Below, in pieces: positions 33,781-42,241 of a stretch of DNA of 64,000 nt. The translations under genes were made by a program, and so were the position numbers. Below the pieces are notes generated by a model that did no database searches, was not told the origin of the DNA, and saw only the letters and a list, made by a program, of their open reading frames with translations. This DNA comes from Paenibacillus brevis (GTDB taxonomy: Bacteria > Bacillota > Bacilli > Paenibacillales > Paenibacillaceae), in assembly GCF_018919145.1 (NCBI RefSeq), contig NZ_JAHLQJ010000002.1:1-64000 (forward strand), given 5' to 3'. The number at the start of each line of letters is the position of its first letter. Positions within the stretch are counted from its first letter, which is position 1.

Positions 33781-36700
33781 TCACCAGTTATTGCCTGACC
33801 CCCGAATTACGGTGAAGCCCGGACTCTTGTTCTCCCCGTAGATGGCGGCTACGCCAGGATTATTAATGATTACATTCGTAAAGCTTGCCGATCCGATAAC
33901 CGGACCTTGTCCGTCCTCTGCCTTGGCAACCAGCTTGATGCCGTAACGGGAAGGATTATTGATCGTGATATTCTCCAGGCGAATGTTCTGCATCTGTACA
34001 TTTTCCGGAGATTTGGATTGGAACATAATTCCGAAGTAAACCGGCTGATTAATATCTACATTTTTGATCAGGATATTTTTGAAATCCCGGTCTCCCCCAT
34101 GCAGCCAGATGGCGCCGAAGTTTTGATATTCATTGATTTTGTCATCAGCTCCCACACTGGTCCAGAAGTCTCCTCCGGTTCTATCCAGGGTCACGCCGTC
34201 GATAACCGTATCCTGATCACCGAAGCCCAGTGTGTTATAGCCGAAGCTCAAGCTGCTGACCGTCAAGCCCGGATAGGTGAGGGTATCCGCACCGTATAGA
34301 TTCTGAAACAAGTTGTCTTTCCCGCCATAGATGGCAAAGGCGGCAGCCCGACGGACATTGGTAGCAGTCAGGTTGATGTATTTGTTACCCACGTTGTAGG
34401 ATCCGCCTGCGTCAATTGCGCTGAACAGGGCAAAGGCATCGTCGCCTGTCCCGCGGGCATAGTTGTTATCGATAATATTATAGGAAGAACCGTTAGTCAT
34501 ATTGATTCCGTCGGCGAAGACGTTCTTGATCCGGTTATTCTTGAATGTATTGTGGGAGGAATTCACACCCCAATACAGACAGATGAAGTGCTCCGCCCAA
34601 ATATTCTCGATGGTGACGTTCTGCATTCCGTTGCCATCAATGAATTTTCCGGGACCATCCTGGCGATATACGTAATTGCCCCAGGCGGACAAGTCTTTAA
34701 TAGTGGAGCCATTAGCCTGAGAGCTGATATTGAAGCCGATATCCGTATTGGTCTGATTCTGGGGAGCGACCAGCTTGGTATGCCATGGGCCAGCTCCAAT
34801 GATCTCGGTTGCCCGCCCGTACAGATAGATTTTGGACGTCAAAGTCCACTCTCCGGCAGGAATGAAGATCCCCTTCTTGGAAGGATCTTGCCGGAACTCA
34901 TTAAGAGCCTGTTCGATCGATTTGGTACTGGAAACCTCAACGTATTTGCCCGGATCAGGGTTAGAGGCAGGAGGAGCTACGTTCTCCGTCTCAATCATGT
35001 CCACATAGATCCAAGGCACATCTCCGGCATCTTTTTGAATCTTGATTTTGGTGCCGGCGGGATAGACTTGATCCAGCATCAATTGGGCATCTTCATAGAG
35101 CCAGTATGCCTTGGAGCCGGAATTGTCGTATCCCAGACGCCCTAAGGTCGAAGGGGTAGCATATACGTAAGAGAACTTGGAGGTCACGGTGAAATTACCC
35201 TTATCCACGCCATCGGCATAAATACTGATCGTTCCCGTCGTATTCTCATCAACCGCATTCCGCAGGACGAAGGCATTCGCCGGCGAGGTTAACGTGAATT
35301 CTACATATTCTCCCGTTGCATCCAGGTAGACTGCAGAACGACCGGAGGCTTCACCGGCAAAATCGCCCGGCGTAAAGTTCGGAGCAAGCCTTGTTCCATT
35401 GGTGCTGTTCCCCGGGGCTTCGGCTTCCAGGATCGTAAACGGCATATTTGCTCCCCGGCCGGAATACAGGCTGGATGTGCTTACATTGTTGGATTGCTTG
35501 GCAGGCACCTCATTCGCGTCTGTTGCGACGTTGACCGTCACGGTGTAGCTGCCGTTGACAGCCGTCCATGTTCCTAGCGTTAAGTTCGCCGATGCTCCTG
35601 CAGCGAGTGAACCGTTGTAGGAGCCGTTGAGGGTCTGGACGGTGGAGCCTGCAGCGTTTTTCAACACCGCTGTAACCCCATGAGTGCCGCCTGCCGAGGC
35701 AATCGTTCCCTGGTTCTTGAGATTGACGGTGAAGGTTACCGTGTTGCCCGCGCTAGGATTGCTTGGCGTCCAGGATACTGTGCCGATGAGATCGGAGCTT
35801 TGCACCTGACCTACTACCAACTGGGCAGGATGCGTGTAGTTGTTGTTTGCATTATTCGTTTCAATGACCGTATTGCTCTCGTCCACCTTGGCGTTGACGC
35901 TGTAGGAGCCAGCCTCCTTGACCCCGATATTCGCGGAGACAATGGCTGAGGCACCAGGCGCAAGCGTACCGACAGGAGCTGTTCCGGCCAACGTGCTGCC
36001 GAGGTAGAAGTTTACGCTCGTTGCGGGAGAAGCTACCTCTCCGATATTTTGTACGGTTGCGTTAAGAGTAATGTCCTGACTCTCGTTCGGAGATCCGGGT
36101 GACCAGGTCATGTCTGTTACCGTTAAGTCCGGATTCGGGGCCGGCGAACCGACGATTTGGAACTCGGCGATTTGCCCGCCCGGCGCTCCTGAGTTCGCCG
36201 TAATGCGCAGCTGCAAGCTGCTTGCGGTTGCGTTAACGGGAATCGTTACCGTATTTTGCGAAGCCGGGTTAAACGTATATGAAGCTGCGGAGACCAGATT
36301 GGTGAAGGCTGCGGAATTCTGATCGTGTCCCAGCACTTGAATCGTCTGCGTACGCGTTGCCCATGCGCTGGCCGGGTTCAGCTTGAGTACGACCGATGTG
36401 ACGTTGGCGTTGGCGCCAAGGTCTACTGTGAGCGTACTCGGATGGCTGCCGCCTTCCCAATACGTACTCACATCGTTATCGTTGGCATTGGCGGCTACAA
36501 AGGTGAAGGTCGATGAGGAGGCCGAGATTGTCTTGCCAATGGCGAGGTTTGTCTCATTGCCGCCGCTCGAGCCGTTCCGCGTCACGGAATTGCTTGGGGC
36601 GGATGCGTTGCCCGCGGCATCCTTGGCGATGACGTGATAAGTCACTGTCAAGCTTGCGGGCTGGCTGTCTGTATAGGTCAGGGTCGATCCGTTGACACTG

Positions 36701-37761
36701 CCCCGAAGCTGGTTGTTGGCGTAAATGTCGTATCCGGTCACGCCCACATTGTCGGTGGAGGCATTCCAGGTGAGCCGGATCGTACCCGAACTGGGTTGCG
36801 TAAAGTCCAAATTGGCCGGCGCTGTAGGGGCTTGGGTATCGGATGCGTTGCCCGATGCAAATTGGAGCCAGTTCAAATTGAAGTCATATCCGCTGGCAAA
36901 GATACGAAGCGTCTGAGGTCCTTCGTTAAGCGTAACGATTGCAGATACGGTCTGCCAATTCTGCCATCCGCCGGTGTTCGGAACCGCTGTGGTAGCAAGC
37001 GTGGTTCCGCCGGATTGAAGCTGAATTTCACCTGCGGCAGAGTTGCTGGCTACCCGGTATTCTACAGTGTAGGTCCCGGCGCTTTGCACGTTCACGTTAT
37101 AGTCCAGCCAGTCGCCGACGTGAATCCATCCTACGTTCAGGCCGCCTCCGGTGTCCGATGTAGGTTCAGTTTGGATCCCGTTCATCCCGCTGTAGCTCTC
37201 CGCTTCAATTTTTCCCGGAATCGGAGTAGACTCGGGTTGAGCGGCAGCGCCGTAGACTTCCACTTCGGACAACTGAGCTGCCGGCCAGCCGGTATTGGCG
37301 GTGAGATGGATTCGCACATAACGTGCGGCGGTTGCCGGGAAGTCAATCGTCACTGTGTTTCCAAGGTTCGGATCAAAGGTATAGTTGGATGAAGCCTTGA
37401 GATCAGAGAAGCCGGTGCCCGTTGTGCTTCCCTGCACGGACAGGGTTTGCGTACGGCTCTCCCATCCTTCGGGCAGCTTAAGGACAACCTGATCGACAGA
37501 GGCTGCGTTGCCGAGGTCAACCTGTACCCACTGCGGGAAGGCGTTGTTGGTGCTCTCCCAATACGTGCCTGCATTTCCGTCTGCTGCATTCGCTGCGACA
37601 TACACATCGGCATGCCCGGATGCGGATACGGCTTTGCCTGCGGCCAGATTGGATCCTCCCGCCGCACGGGCGGAGTCCGGCCAGCCAACAGAGGTCAGGA
37701 GTGTTCCGGCGAATAAAGCTACAATGCACACCCAAGCGACAAATCGTTTTTGGCTGTTCAC
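33781..37761 (-). CDS. Secreted GH87 alpha-1,3-glucanase (mutanase), multidomain
   Basis: A 1326-residue secreted enzyme. Signal peptide 1-34 (to SARA), then discoidin/F5-8C domain (about 37-175), CBM6 (about 181-303), FN3 (310-400), second discoidin (405-540), two CARDB modules (about 543-765), a beta-sandwich (about 775-905) and a right-handed beta-helix catalytic domain (about 920-1326). This matches the plan of Bacillus circulans and Paenibacillus GH87 mutanases, with FN3 and CARDB added. The catalytic triad Asp of those enzymes is reproduced with the same spacing: Asp1084 in FADGINMT and Asp1107-Asp1108 in GTGDDAF (23 and 24 residues apart). It hydrolyses alpha-1,3-glucan of fungal walls or dental/bacterial mutan. 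A cre-like site lies upstream. Confidence 0.9.
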   Translation of the reverse strand: MNSQKRFVAWVCIVALFAGTLLTSVGWPDSARAAGGSNLAAGKAVSASGHADVYVAANAADGNAGTYWESTNNAFPQWVQVDLGNAASVDQVVLKLPEGWESRTQTLSVQGSTTGTGFSDLKASSNYTFDPNLGNTVTIDFPATAARYVRIHLTANTGWPAAQLSEVEVYGAAAQPESTPIPGKIEAESYSGMNGIQTEPTSDTGGGLNVGWIHVGDWLDYNVNVQSAGTYTVEYRVASNSAAGEIQLQSGGTTLATTAVPNTGGWQNWQTVSAIVTLNEGPQTLRIFASGYDFNLNWLQFASGNASDTQAPTAPANLDFTQPSSGTIRLTWNASTDNVGVTGYDIYANNQLRGSVNGSTLTYTDSQPASLTVTYHVIAKDAAGNASAPSNSVTRNGSSGGNETNLAIGKTISASSSTFTFVAANANDNDVSTYWEGGSHPSTLTVDLGANANVTSVVLKLNPASAWATRTQTIQVLGHDQNSAAFTNLVSAASYTFNPASQNTVTIPVNATASSLQLRITANSGAPGGQIAEFQIVGSPAPNPDLTVTDMTWSPGSPNESQDITLNATVQNIGEVASPATSVNFYLGSTLAGTAPVGTLAPGASAIVSANIGVKEAGSYSVNAKVDESNTVIETNNANNNYTHPAQLVVGQVQSSDLIGTVSWTPSNPSAGNTVTFTVNLKNQGTIASAGGTHGVTAVLKNAAGSTVQTLNGSYNGSLAAGASANLTLGTWTAVNGSYTVTVNVATDANEVPAKQSNNVSTSSLYSGRGANMPFTILEAEAPGNSTNGTRLAPNFTPGDFAGEASGRSAVYLDATGEYVEFTLTSPANAFVLRNAVDENTTGTISIYADGVDKGNFTVTSKFSYVYATPSTLGRLGYDNSGSKAYWLYEDAQLMLDQVYPAGTKIKIQKDAGDVPWIYVDMIETENVAPPASNPDPGKYVEVSSTKSIEQALNEFRQDPSKKGIFIPAGEWTLTSKIYLYGRATEIIGAGPWHTKLVAPQNQTNTDIGFNISSQANGSTIKDLSAWGNYVYRQDGPGKFIDGNGMQNVTIENIWAEHFICLYWGVNSSHNTFKNNRIKNVFADGINMTNGSSYNIIDNNYARGTGDDAFALFSAIDAGGSYNVGNKYINLTATNVRRAAAFAIYGGKDNLFQNLYGADTLTYPGLTVSSLSFGYNTLGFGDQDTVIDGVTLDRTGGDFWTSVGADDKINEYQNFGAIWLHGGDRDFKNILIKNVDINQPVYFGIMFQSKSPENVQMQNIRLENITINNPSRYGIKLVAKAEDGQGPVIGSASFTNVIINNPGVAAIYGENKSPGFTVIRGSGNNW

Positions 37762-38063
37762 GAATTCGATTCTCCCTTCAGAATAAAGTTCCTTCGAGAT
37801 TTTTCCATCTTGTGCATCTAATTACAATGTAAGCGATACCAAAAAAAGAAATGAACACCTCCTTCCACTTTTTTAAAAATAAGGAGATTACAAGAAGATC
37901 ATAAATTAGGATCGATCTACAAATAAAGGAGTGATTCTATCGAAATCATGCGCAAGACTATGAAATGAAGGAGAAACCCTCTCGTTCGTGGAATATATCG
38001 AAAACGGCCGATTTGCATATCGGAGCGTATTTGAAGTACGCTTAGCTTCAGGAGGGAAGCAAG
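37762..38063. promoter_or_regulatory. Divergent regulatory region with a cre-like site
   Basis: TGTAAGCGATACCA (37828-37841) matches the cre consensus with one mismatch and lies about 70 nt upstream of the GH87 start codon. Nearer the hprK-like gene, two adjacent inverted repeats occur: CCGAT-N6-ATCGG (38008-38023) and AGCGTA-N7-TACGCT (38024-38042), ending just before the AGGAGGG ribosome site (about 38050). No gene is seen in this interval. Confidence 0.55.
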
Positions 38064-38978
38064 ATGAATTCAATTACTGTTCAGAAGCTTAAGGACACCT
38101 TTTCATTGGAAGTATTGGCCGGGAACGGCCGTATGGACCGCATGATTACCCGTCCTCGAACGCATAGACCGGGCTTGGAGTTCGTCGGGTATTTTGATTT
38201 CTTCCCGATGGAACGCATCCAGATTCTCGGCCGCAAGGAAATTAACTACTTATTGACATTAAGCGTGGAAGAGCGCAAGCTGCATATCGGCAACATTGTC
38301 AAGTACCATCCCCCGTGCTTTATCGTGACGTCGGGTCAACAGGAGATTCCGTACTTGACCCTGTTCTGCGATCAAGAGGGAATACCGCTGCTTAGAACGC
38401 AGGAGACGACCACCGAATTCATCGCCAAGCTGGATCGTTTCTTGCTGAAGACGCTGGCTCCGGAAATTTCAATTCACGGCGTATGTGTGAATGTATCGGG
38501 CATCGGCATTCTGCTTCGGGGAAAGTCCGGGATCGGCAAGAGTGAGACGGCCCATACGCTAATCAGGCGTGGGCACCGGTTCGTTGCCGATGATATCGTA
38601 GTCCTGAAGAAGCTGGGTCCGGCAACGCTGCTCGGAACACATAACGAGACCACGCGCGAATTTCTGGCGCTGCGCAGCATTGGACTGATCAATGTGGTCC
38701 GCCAATACGGGCGCAAGGCCTTTCAGGATGAGACGCGCATCGTGCTGGACATTGAACTGGCCCCTTGGCAGGAGAATTCCTTGAACAATGAACTGGAAGT
38801 CATTCCGCAATTCACGGAATATCTCGGGGTGAAGATCCCGCATATTGAAGTCCAGCTTCAGCCGGGACGCGATGTGGCGGGACTGATTGAGGCTGCCGCC
38901 AACAATTGGTACCTCAAGCAATTGGGCTATAGCGCAGCAGAAGAATTCATGCAGCGTATCGAGAATGAGATGCAATAA
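38064..38978 (+). CDS. HPr(Ser) kinase/phosphorylase paralogue, divergent
   Basis: A 304-residue HprK-family protein. The N-terminal domain (RPGLEFVGYFDFFPMERIQI) and C-terminal catalytic domain are both present. Retained: His in ISIHGV, Walker A GKSGIGKSE (153-161), and VADDIVVL. Changed: the family signature LEIRGLGIINV reads LALRSIGLINV (201-211), losing the conserved Glu and the Gly after Arg. HprK phosphorylates HPr at Ser46, the signal for CcpA. The usual hprK gene sits with lgt, not here, so this is probably a second copy with altered activity or target. It is monocistronic with its own terminator. Confidence 0.8.
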   Translation: MNSITVQKLKDTFSLEVLAGNGRMDRMITRPRTHRPGLEFVGYFDFFPMERIQILGRKEINYLLTLSVEERKLHIGNIVKYHPPCFIVTSGQQEIPYLTLFCDQEGIPLLRTQETTTEFIAKLDRFLLKTLAPEISIHGVCVNVSGIGILLRGKSGIGKSETAHTLIRRGHRFVADDIVVLKKLGPATLLGTHNETTREFLALRSIGLINVVRQYGRKAFQDETRIVLDIELAPWQENSLNNELEVIPQFTEYLGVKIPHIEVQLQPGRDVAGLIEAAANNWYLKQLGYSAAEEFMQRIENEMQ

Positions 38979-38997
38979 GGAGCATATTGCAGAGGCT

Positions 38998-39050
38998 ATC
39001 CTCTACCATGGACATTCGAACGATTGGACAGGGTAGGGGATATTTTATTG
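38998..39050 (+). terminator. Terminator of the hprK-like gene
   Basis: TATCCTCTACC pairs with GGTAGGGGATA (one G-U), followed by TTTTATTG. Confidence 0.75.
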
Positions 39051-39201
39051 TCTGGTGTTCAAAGCAGATTTTACATGCTTATTGAGCCCCGATACTACTC
39101 CAAGAGGGACAAAGTTCCAATTCCTGACTCTATTCATAACTTATATTAGGCATTCACCTAGTGACGAGTACAAAGTGGATAGAACGAGGGGGGTATATAA
39201 T

Positions 39202-40371
39202 TTGGAAAACAAAACCCGGAATGGAGATGTACCACAACCGATAAGAAATGATGGTGCTGGTTGGTGGGATCTAGGTCCACGGGATGTCATGCGAGACCTT
39301 GAGAACCCTGATATGCTAGTTCCGCCTGTCACCGATGCAGGATCACTTCCCAACCTAAAGTTTTCTTTCTCCGATACCCACATGCAGTTAAATCACGGTG
39401 GTTGGTCACGGGAAGTGACAGTTAGGCAGCTTCCGATCGCGACCACGATTGCCGGGGTGAATATGGCTCTGACTCCAGGGGGTGTGCGGGAGTTGCATTG
39501 GCATCAGCAAGCGGAATGGGCGATTATGCTTGTGGGGCGAGCGCGCATTACATCCGTTGATCAGCAAGGGAGGAACTTCATTGCTGACGTAGGTATAGGC
39601 GACCTTTGGTACTTCCCTCCGGGAATTCCACATTCCATTCAAGGGCTGGAGGAAGGCTGCGAGTTTTTGCTTGTCTTTCCTGACGGCAGCTTCTCTGACC
39701 TCAATACTTTAGCTATCTCTGATTGGTTCGCACATACGCCAAAGGATGTACTGACGGTGAATTTTGGTGTCCCGCCAAGCGCTTTTGCCCATATCCCGAA
39801 CCATCAGTTATATATTTTTCAATCCAATGTTCCCGGTCCGCTTGAAAGTCAGCAGGTGCCTGATCCTTACGGTTTAGTACCGAAAACCTTCACACATCGG
39901 CTGCTCGCCCAAGAGCCGATCGTAACTCCGGGAGGGAGTACGGTGCGTATAGTCGATTCTGCCAACTTTCCTATTTCCACACAAATTGCCGCATCGTTGT
40001 TGGAAATTAAACCTGGCGCAATGAGAGAAATGCATTGGCATCCTAACCAAGACGAGTGGCAGTATTATATCTCCGGCACGGCGCGCATGACGGTTATGGC
40101 ACCTAATGGTACGGCTCGCACTTTCGATTATCGTGCTGGGGATGTAGGATATGTACCGCGGGCCTTCGGACACTACATCCAAAACACTGGTAATCAAAGC
40201 GTATGGGCATTGGAGATGTTCGCGAGTGACCGCTTTGAGGATATTTCGCTGAATCAGTGGATGGCGCTCACACCTCATCAACTGGTACAACAGAACCTAA
40301 ATGTGGGACCAGAACTAATGAACGTATTACGAAAGGAAAAGCAATTTATAGTACAAAGTACGATAGGTTAA
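39202..40371 (+). CDS. oxdC: Oxalate decarboxylase-type bicupin
   Basis: A 389-residue two-cupin manganese enzyme close to Bacillus subtilis OxdC/OxdD, which convert oxalate to formate and CO2. Cupin 1 metal ligands: HWH, Glu in QAEW and His in IPHSIQ. Cupin 2: HWHPNQDEW and His in FGHYIQ, with Glu in LEMF. The active-site Arg before each HWH is present. The mobile lid, SENST at 161-165 of OxdC, is SDLNT here (165-169), so the catalytic Glu is replaced. The start is TTG 39202 behind GAGGGGGG, giving the usual length; the ORF extends to 39055 without a ribosome site. No signal peptide. Activity may be altered. Confidence 0.85.
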   Translation: MENKTRNGDVPQPIRNDGAGWWDLGPRDVMRDLENPDMLVPPVTDAGSLPNLKFSFSDTHMQLNHGGWSREVTVRQLPIATTIAGVNMALTPGGVRELHWHQQAEWAIMLVGRARITSVDQQGRNFIADVGIGDLWYFPPGIPHSIQGLEEGCEFLLVFPDGSFSDLNTLAISDWFAHTPKDVLTVNFGVPPSAFAHIPNHQLYIFQSNVPGPLESQQVPDPYGLVPKTFTHRLLAQEPIVTPGGSTVRIVDSANFPISTQIAASLLEIKPGAMREMHWHPNQDEWQYYISGTARMTVMAPNGTARTFDYRAGDVGYVPRAFGHYIQNTGNQSVWALEMFASDRFEDISLNQWMALTPHQLVQQNLNVGPELMNVLRKEKQFIVQSTIG

Positions 40372-40381
40372 CAATACAAAT

Positions 40382-40412
40382 GCTGTCACTACCTGAGTGG
40401 CGGCATTTCTTA
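40382..40412 (+). terminator. Terminator of the bicupin gene
   Basis: GCTGTCACT pairs with AGTGGCGGC (G-U pairs) around a five-base loop, followed by ATTTCTT. Confidence 0.7.
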
Positions 40413-40446
40413 TTGCATTTGTTAGTAACAATATGTTATTATCAAA
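40413..40446 (+). promoter_or_regulatory. NAD operon promoter overlapped by a 29-bp palindrome
   Basis: TTGCAT (40413-40418) and TATTAT (40437-40442) are 18 bp apart. Overlapping them, arms of 13 bp at 40418-40430 and 40434-40446 pair at 11 of 13 positions around ATA; the core is TAACA-ATA-TGTTA. A repressor here would block RNA polymerase. The NrtR-like regulator encoded in the same operon is the obvious candidate. A small hairpin (GCCGGT/ACCGGC, 40463-40485) lies in the leader. Confidence 0.65.
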
Positions 40447-40511
40447 ATATAAATAAGAAAAAGCCGGTAACGGATACGAACCGGCAACCGAAGGAAGTGG
40501 AGGGAACACGG

Positions 40512-41192
40512 ATGAATAAAGTGTGGAGCGGCTGGAACAGGTTTGAAATCGGTTGGCTGGCTTTGTTTACTTCAATCGCTGTAGTGCTGACTGTGCTCAT
40601 GAAGGATTCTTTATTCGGATTCACGGTGTTTATTACTGGAGTTCTCTGTGTCGTACTGGCAGCGAAGGGCAACCTGATGAGCTATGTGTTCGGGATGTAT
40701 AATACTCTCGGTTATGCGTATCTCTCCTATGCAAACGGCCTGTTCGGAGAAGTGATGCTGAACCTGCTGTTCTTTGTTCCAATGAACGTAATCGGCTTCT
40801 ATATGTGGAAAAAGAATACACAAGAGAGCGGTAAGCTGACCATGCGGAAAATGAGGCTCCAAGGACTGCTGACAGTTGCGGCAATCTGTATCCTGGGCAG
40901 CGTGCTGCTGGGCTTCGGGCTTTCGTTCATCCCCGGACAGAACTCGCCTTATATCGATGCGATGACAACGGTGTTATCAGTCGTCGCCACCCTGTTGATG
41001 GTGAGAAGATTTAAGGAACAGTGGCTGGTCTATATCGTGTTGAACGTGTTCACCGTATTGTTATGGGTGATTCGAATGGCGGATGGAAGCCAGGAAGCGC
41101 TGCTGATGATCGTTATGTGGGGAGCATATTTAGTGAACGCGGTATACGGTTACTATAATTGGAGCAAGGGTGCCAGGGAGGTATTGGCATGA
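40512..41192 (+). CDS. pnuC: PnuC-type nicotinamide riboside transporter
   Basis: A 226-residue membrane protein with about seven hydrophobic segments. PnuC proteins bring in nicotinamide riboside by facilitated diffusion, trapped by phosphorylation. Family features: LAAKGNLMSYVFGMYNTLGY and the C-terminal WGAYLVNAVYGYYNW. The start is ATG 40512, seven bases behind GGAGGG. Its stop overlaps the nadR start (ATGA), so transporter and kinase are made together, a logical pairing for salvage. Confidence 0.92.
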   Translation: MNKVWSGWNRFEIGWLALFTSIAVVLTVLMKDSLFGFTVFITGVLCVVLAAKGNLMSYVFGMYNTLGYAYLSYANGLFGEVMLNLLFFVPMNVIGFYMWKKNTQESGKLTMRKMRLQGLLTVAAICILGSVLLGFGLSFIPGQNSPYIDAMTTVLSVVATLLMVRRFKEQWLVYIVLNVFTVLLWVIRMADGSQEALLMIVMWGAYLVNAVYGYYNWSKGAREVLA

Positions 41193-42199
41193 AGACATTA
41201 GGCTTGACGCTGGGCAAGTTCGCCCCGCTGCATAAAGGGCATCAGTTCATGATTGAGACGGCATTGCGAGAGGTCGATGAATTGATCGTCGTCATTTATG
41301 AGACTACAGTTACTCCAATTCCGCTCCATATCCGGGCTGGCTGGATCCGCAAGCTCTATCCGTCCGTTCGGGTAATCGAAGCCTGGGATGGTCCTGATGG
41401 ATATTCCAACGACCGGGAGCATGAAATTCGGGAGGAGCAGTACATTTTGGGGCTGCTGAAAGGAGAGCAAGTTACCCACTTCTATTCCAGCGAGTTCTAT
41501 GGCGAGCATATGAGCATCGCGCTTGGGGCCATCGACCGGAGGGTAGATGAAGCACGCGGACAGGTACCGATTTCGGCGACGATGATCCGTTCAGATCCTT
41601 ATAAGTACAGGGAATTTGTAAGAGATGTGGTCTACCGGGATTTAATAACCAAAGTCGTATTTGTGGGCGCAATGTCGACGGGCAAATCGACGATTACCGA
41701 AGCGTTGGCGCGGCGGTATCAGACGACATATGCCAGTGAATATGGCCGGGACTACTGGACGGAGCATCAGGTGGACCGGAGAATCGGCCTGGAGGCGTTC
41801 GATGAGATCGCTCTGGGGCATATCGAGCGGGAGGAGCAGGCGCTTCTGGATGCCAACCGGTTCCTGTTCGTCGATACGAATGCGATTACGACTTATATGT
41901 TCGCACTGGATTATCACGGACGGGCACCGGAGTTGCTCAGCCGGATCGCGCTGGAGAATGCGCAGCGCTATGATCTATTCTTCCTCTGCGACGACGATAT
42001 TCCTTATGACGATACATGGGACCGCAGCGGAGATCAGAAACGGCATATTTTCCATAAGCAGATCATTGCGGATCTGAAGGAACGGCGGATTCCCTACATT
42101 ACGCTGAGGGGGAGTCTGGAGGAACGGATGGGGAAGGTAGACGAGGTGTTGGCAAAATTCGAGCCCTACCGGAATTACTTTGGAGAACTGGGCGGCTGA
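41189..42199 (+). CDS. nadR: NadR-like NMN adenylyltransferase/ribosylnicotinamide kinase
   Basis: A 336-residue bifunctional enzyme. The N-terminal nucleotidyltransferase domain has GKFAPLHKGHQFMIE and ISATMIRSDP (adenylyltransferase signature). The C-terminal half is a kinase with Walker A GAMSTGKST and a Walker-B-like segment FLFVDTNAITT. Unlike the enterobacterial protein, there is no N-terminal HTH, so regulation falls to the NrtR-like gene downstream. Together the domains turn imported nicotinamide riboside into NMN and then NAD. The start is ATG 41189, behind AGGGAGG, overlapping pnuC. Confidence 0.92.
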   Translation: MKTLGLTLGKFAPLHKGHQFMIETALREVDELIVVIYETTVTPIPLHIRAGWIRKLYPSVRVIEAWDGPDGYSNDREHEIREEQYILGLLKGEQVTHFYSSEFYGEHMSIALGAIDRRVDEARGQVPISATMIRSDPYKYREFVRDVVYRDLITKVVFVGAMSTGKSTITEALARRYQTTYASEYGRDYWTEHQVDRRIGLEAFDEIALGHIEREEQALLDANRFLFVDTNAITTYMFALDYHGRAPELLSRIALENAQRYDLFFLCDDDIPYDDTWDRSGDQKRHIFHKQIIADLKERRIPYITLRGSLEERMGKVDEVLAKFEPYRNYFGELGG

Positions 42200-42241
42200 G
42201 CATGGCTAAACATGCCTTAGGAGATGAAGGAGGCGAAGAAT

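Noticed and set aside
40257-40511. 85-residue N-terminal extension of PnuC
   Set aside because: It reads through the bicupin terminator and the predicted promoter; ATG 40512 has the ribosome site and normal length.
40447-40511. Riboswitch in the pnuC leader
   Set aside because: Only a six-base-pair hairpin is visible; none of the known NAD or NMN-type riboswitch cores could be recognised, and the palindrome with NrtR explains control better.
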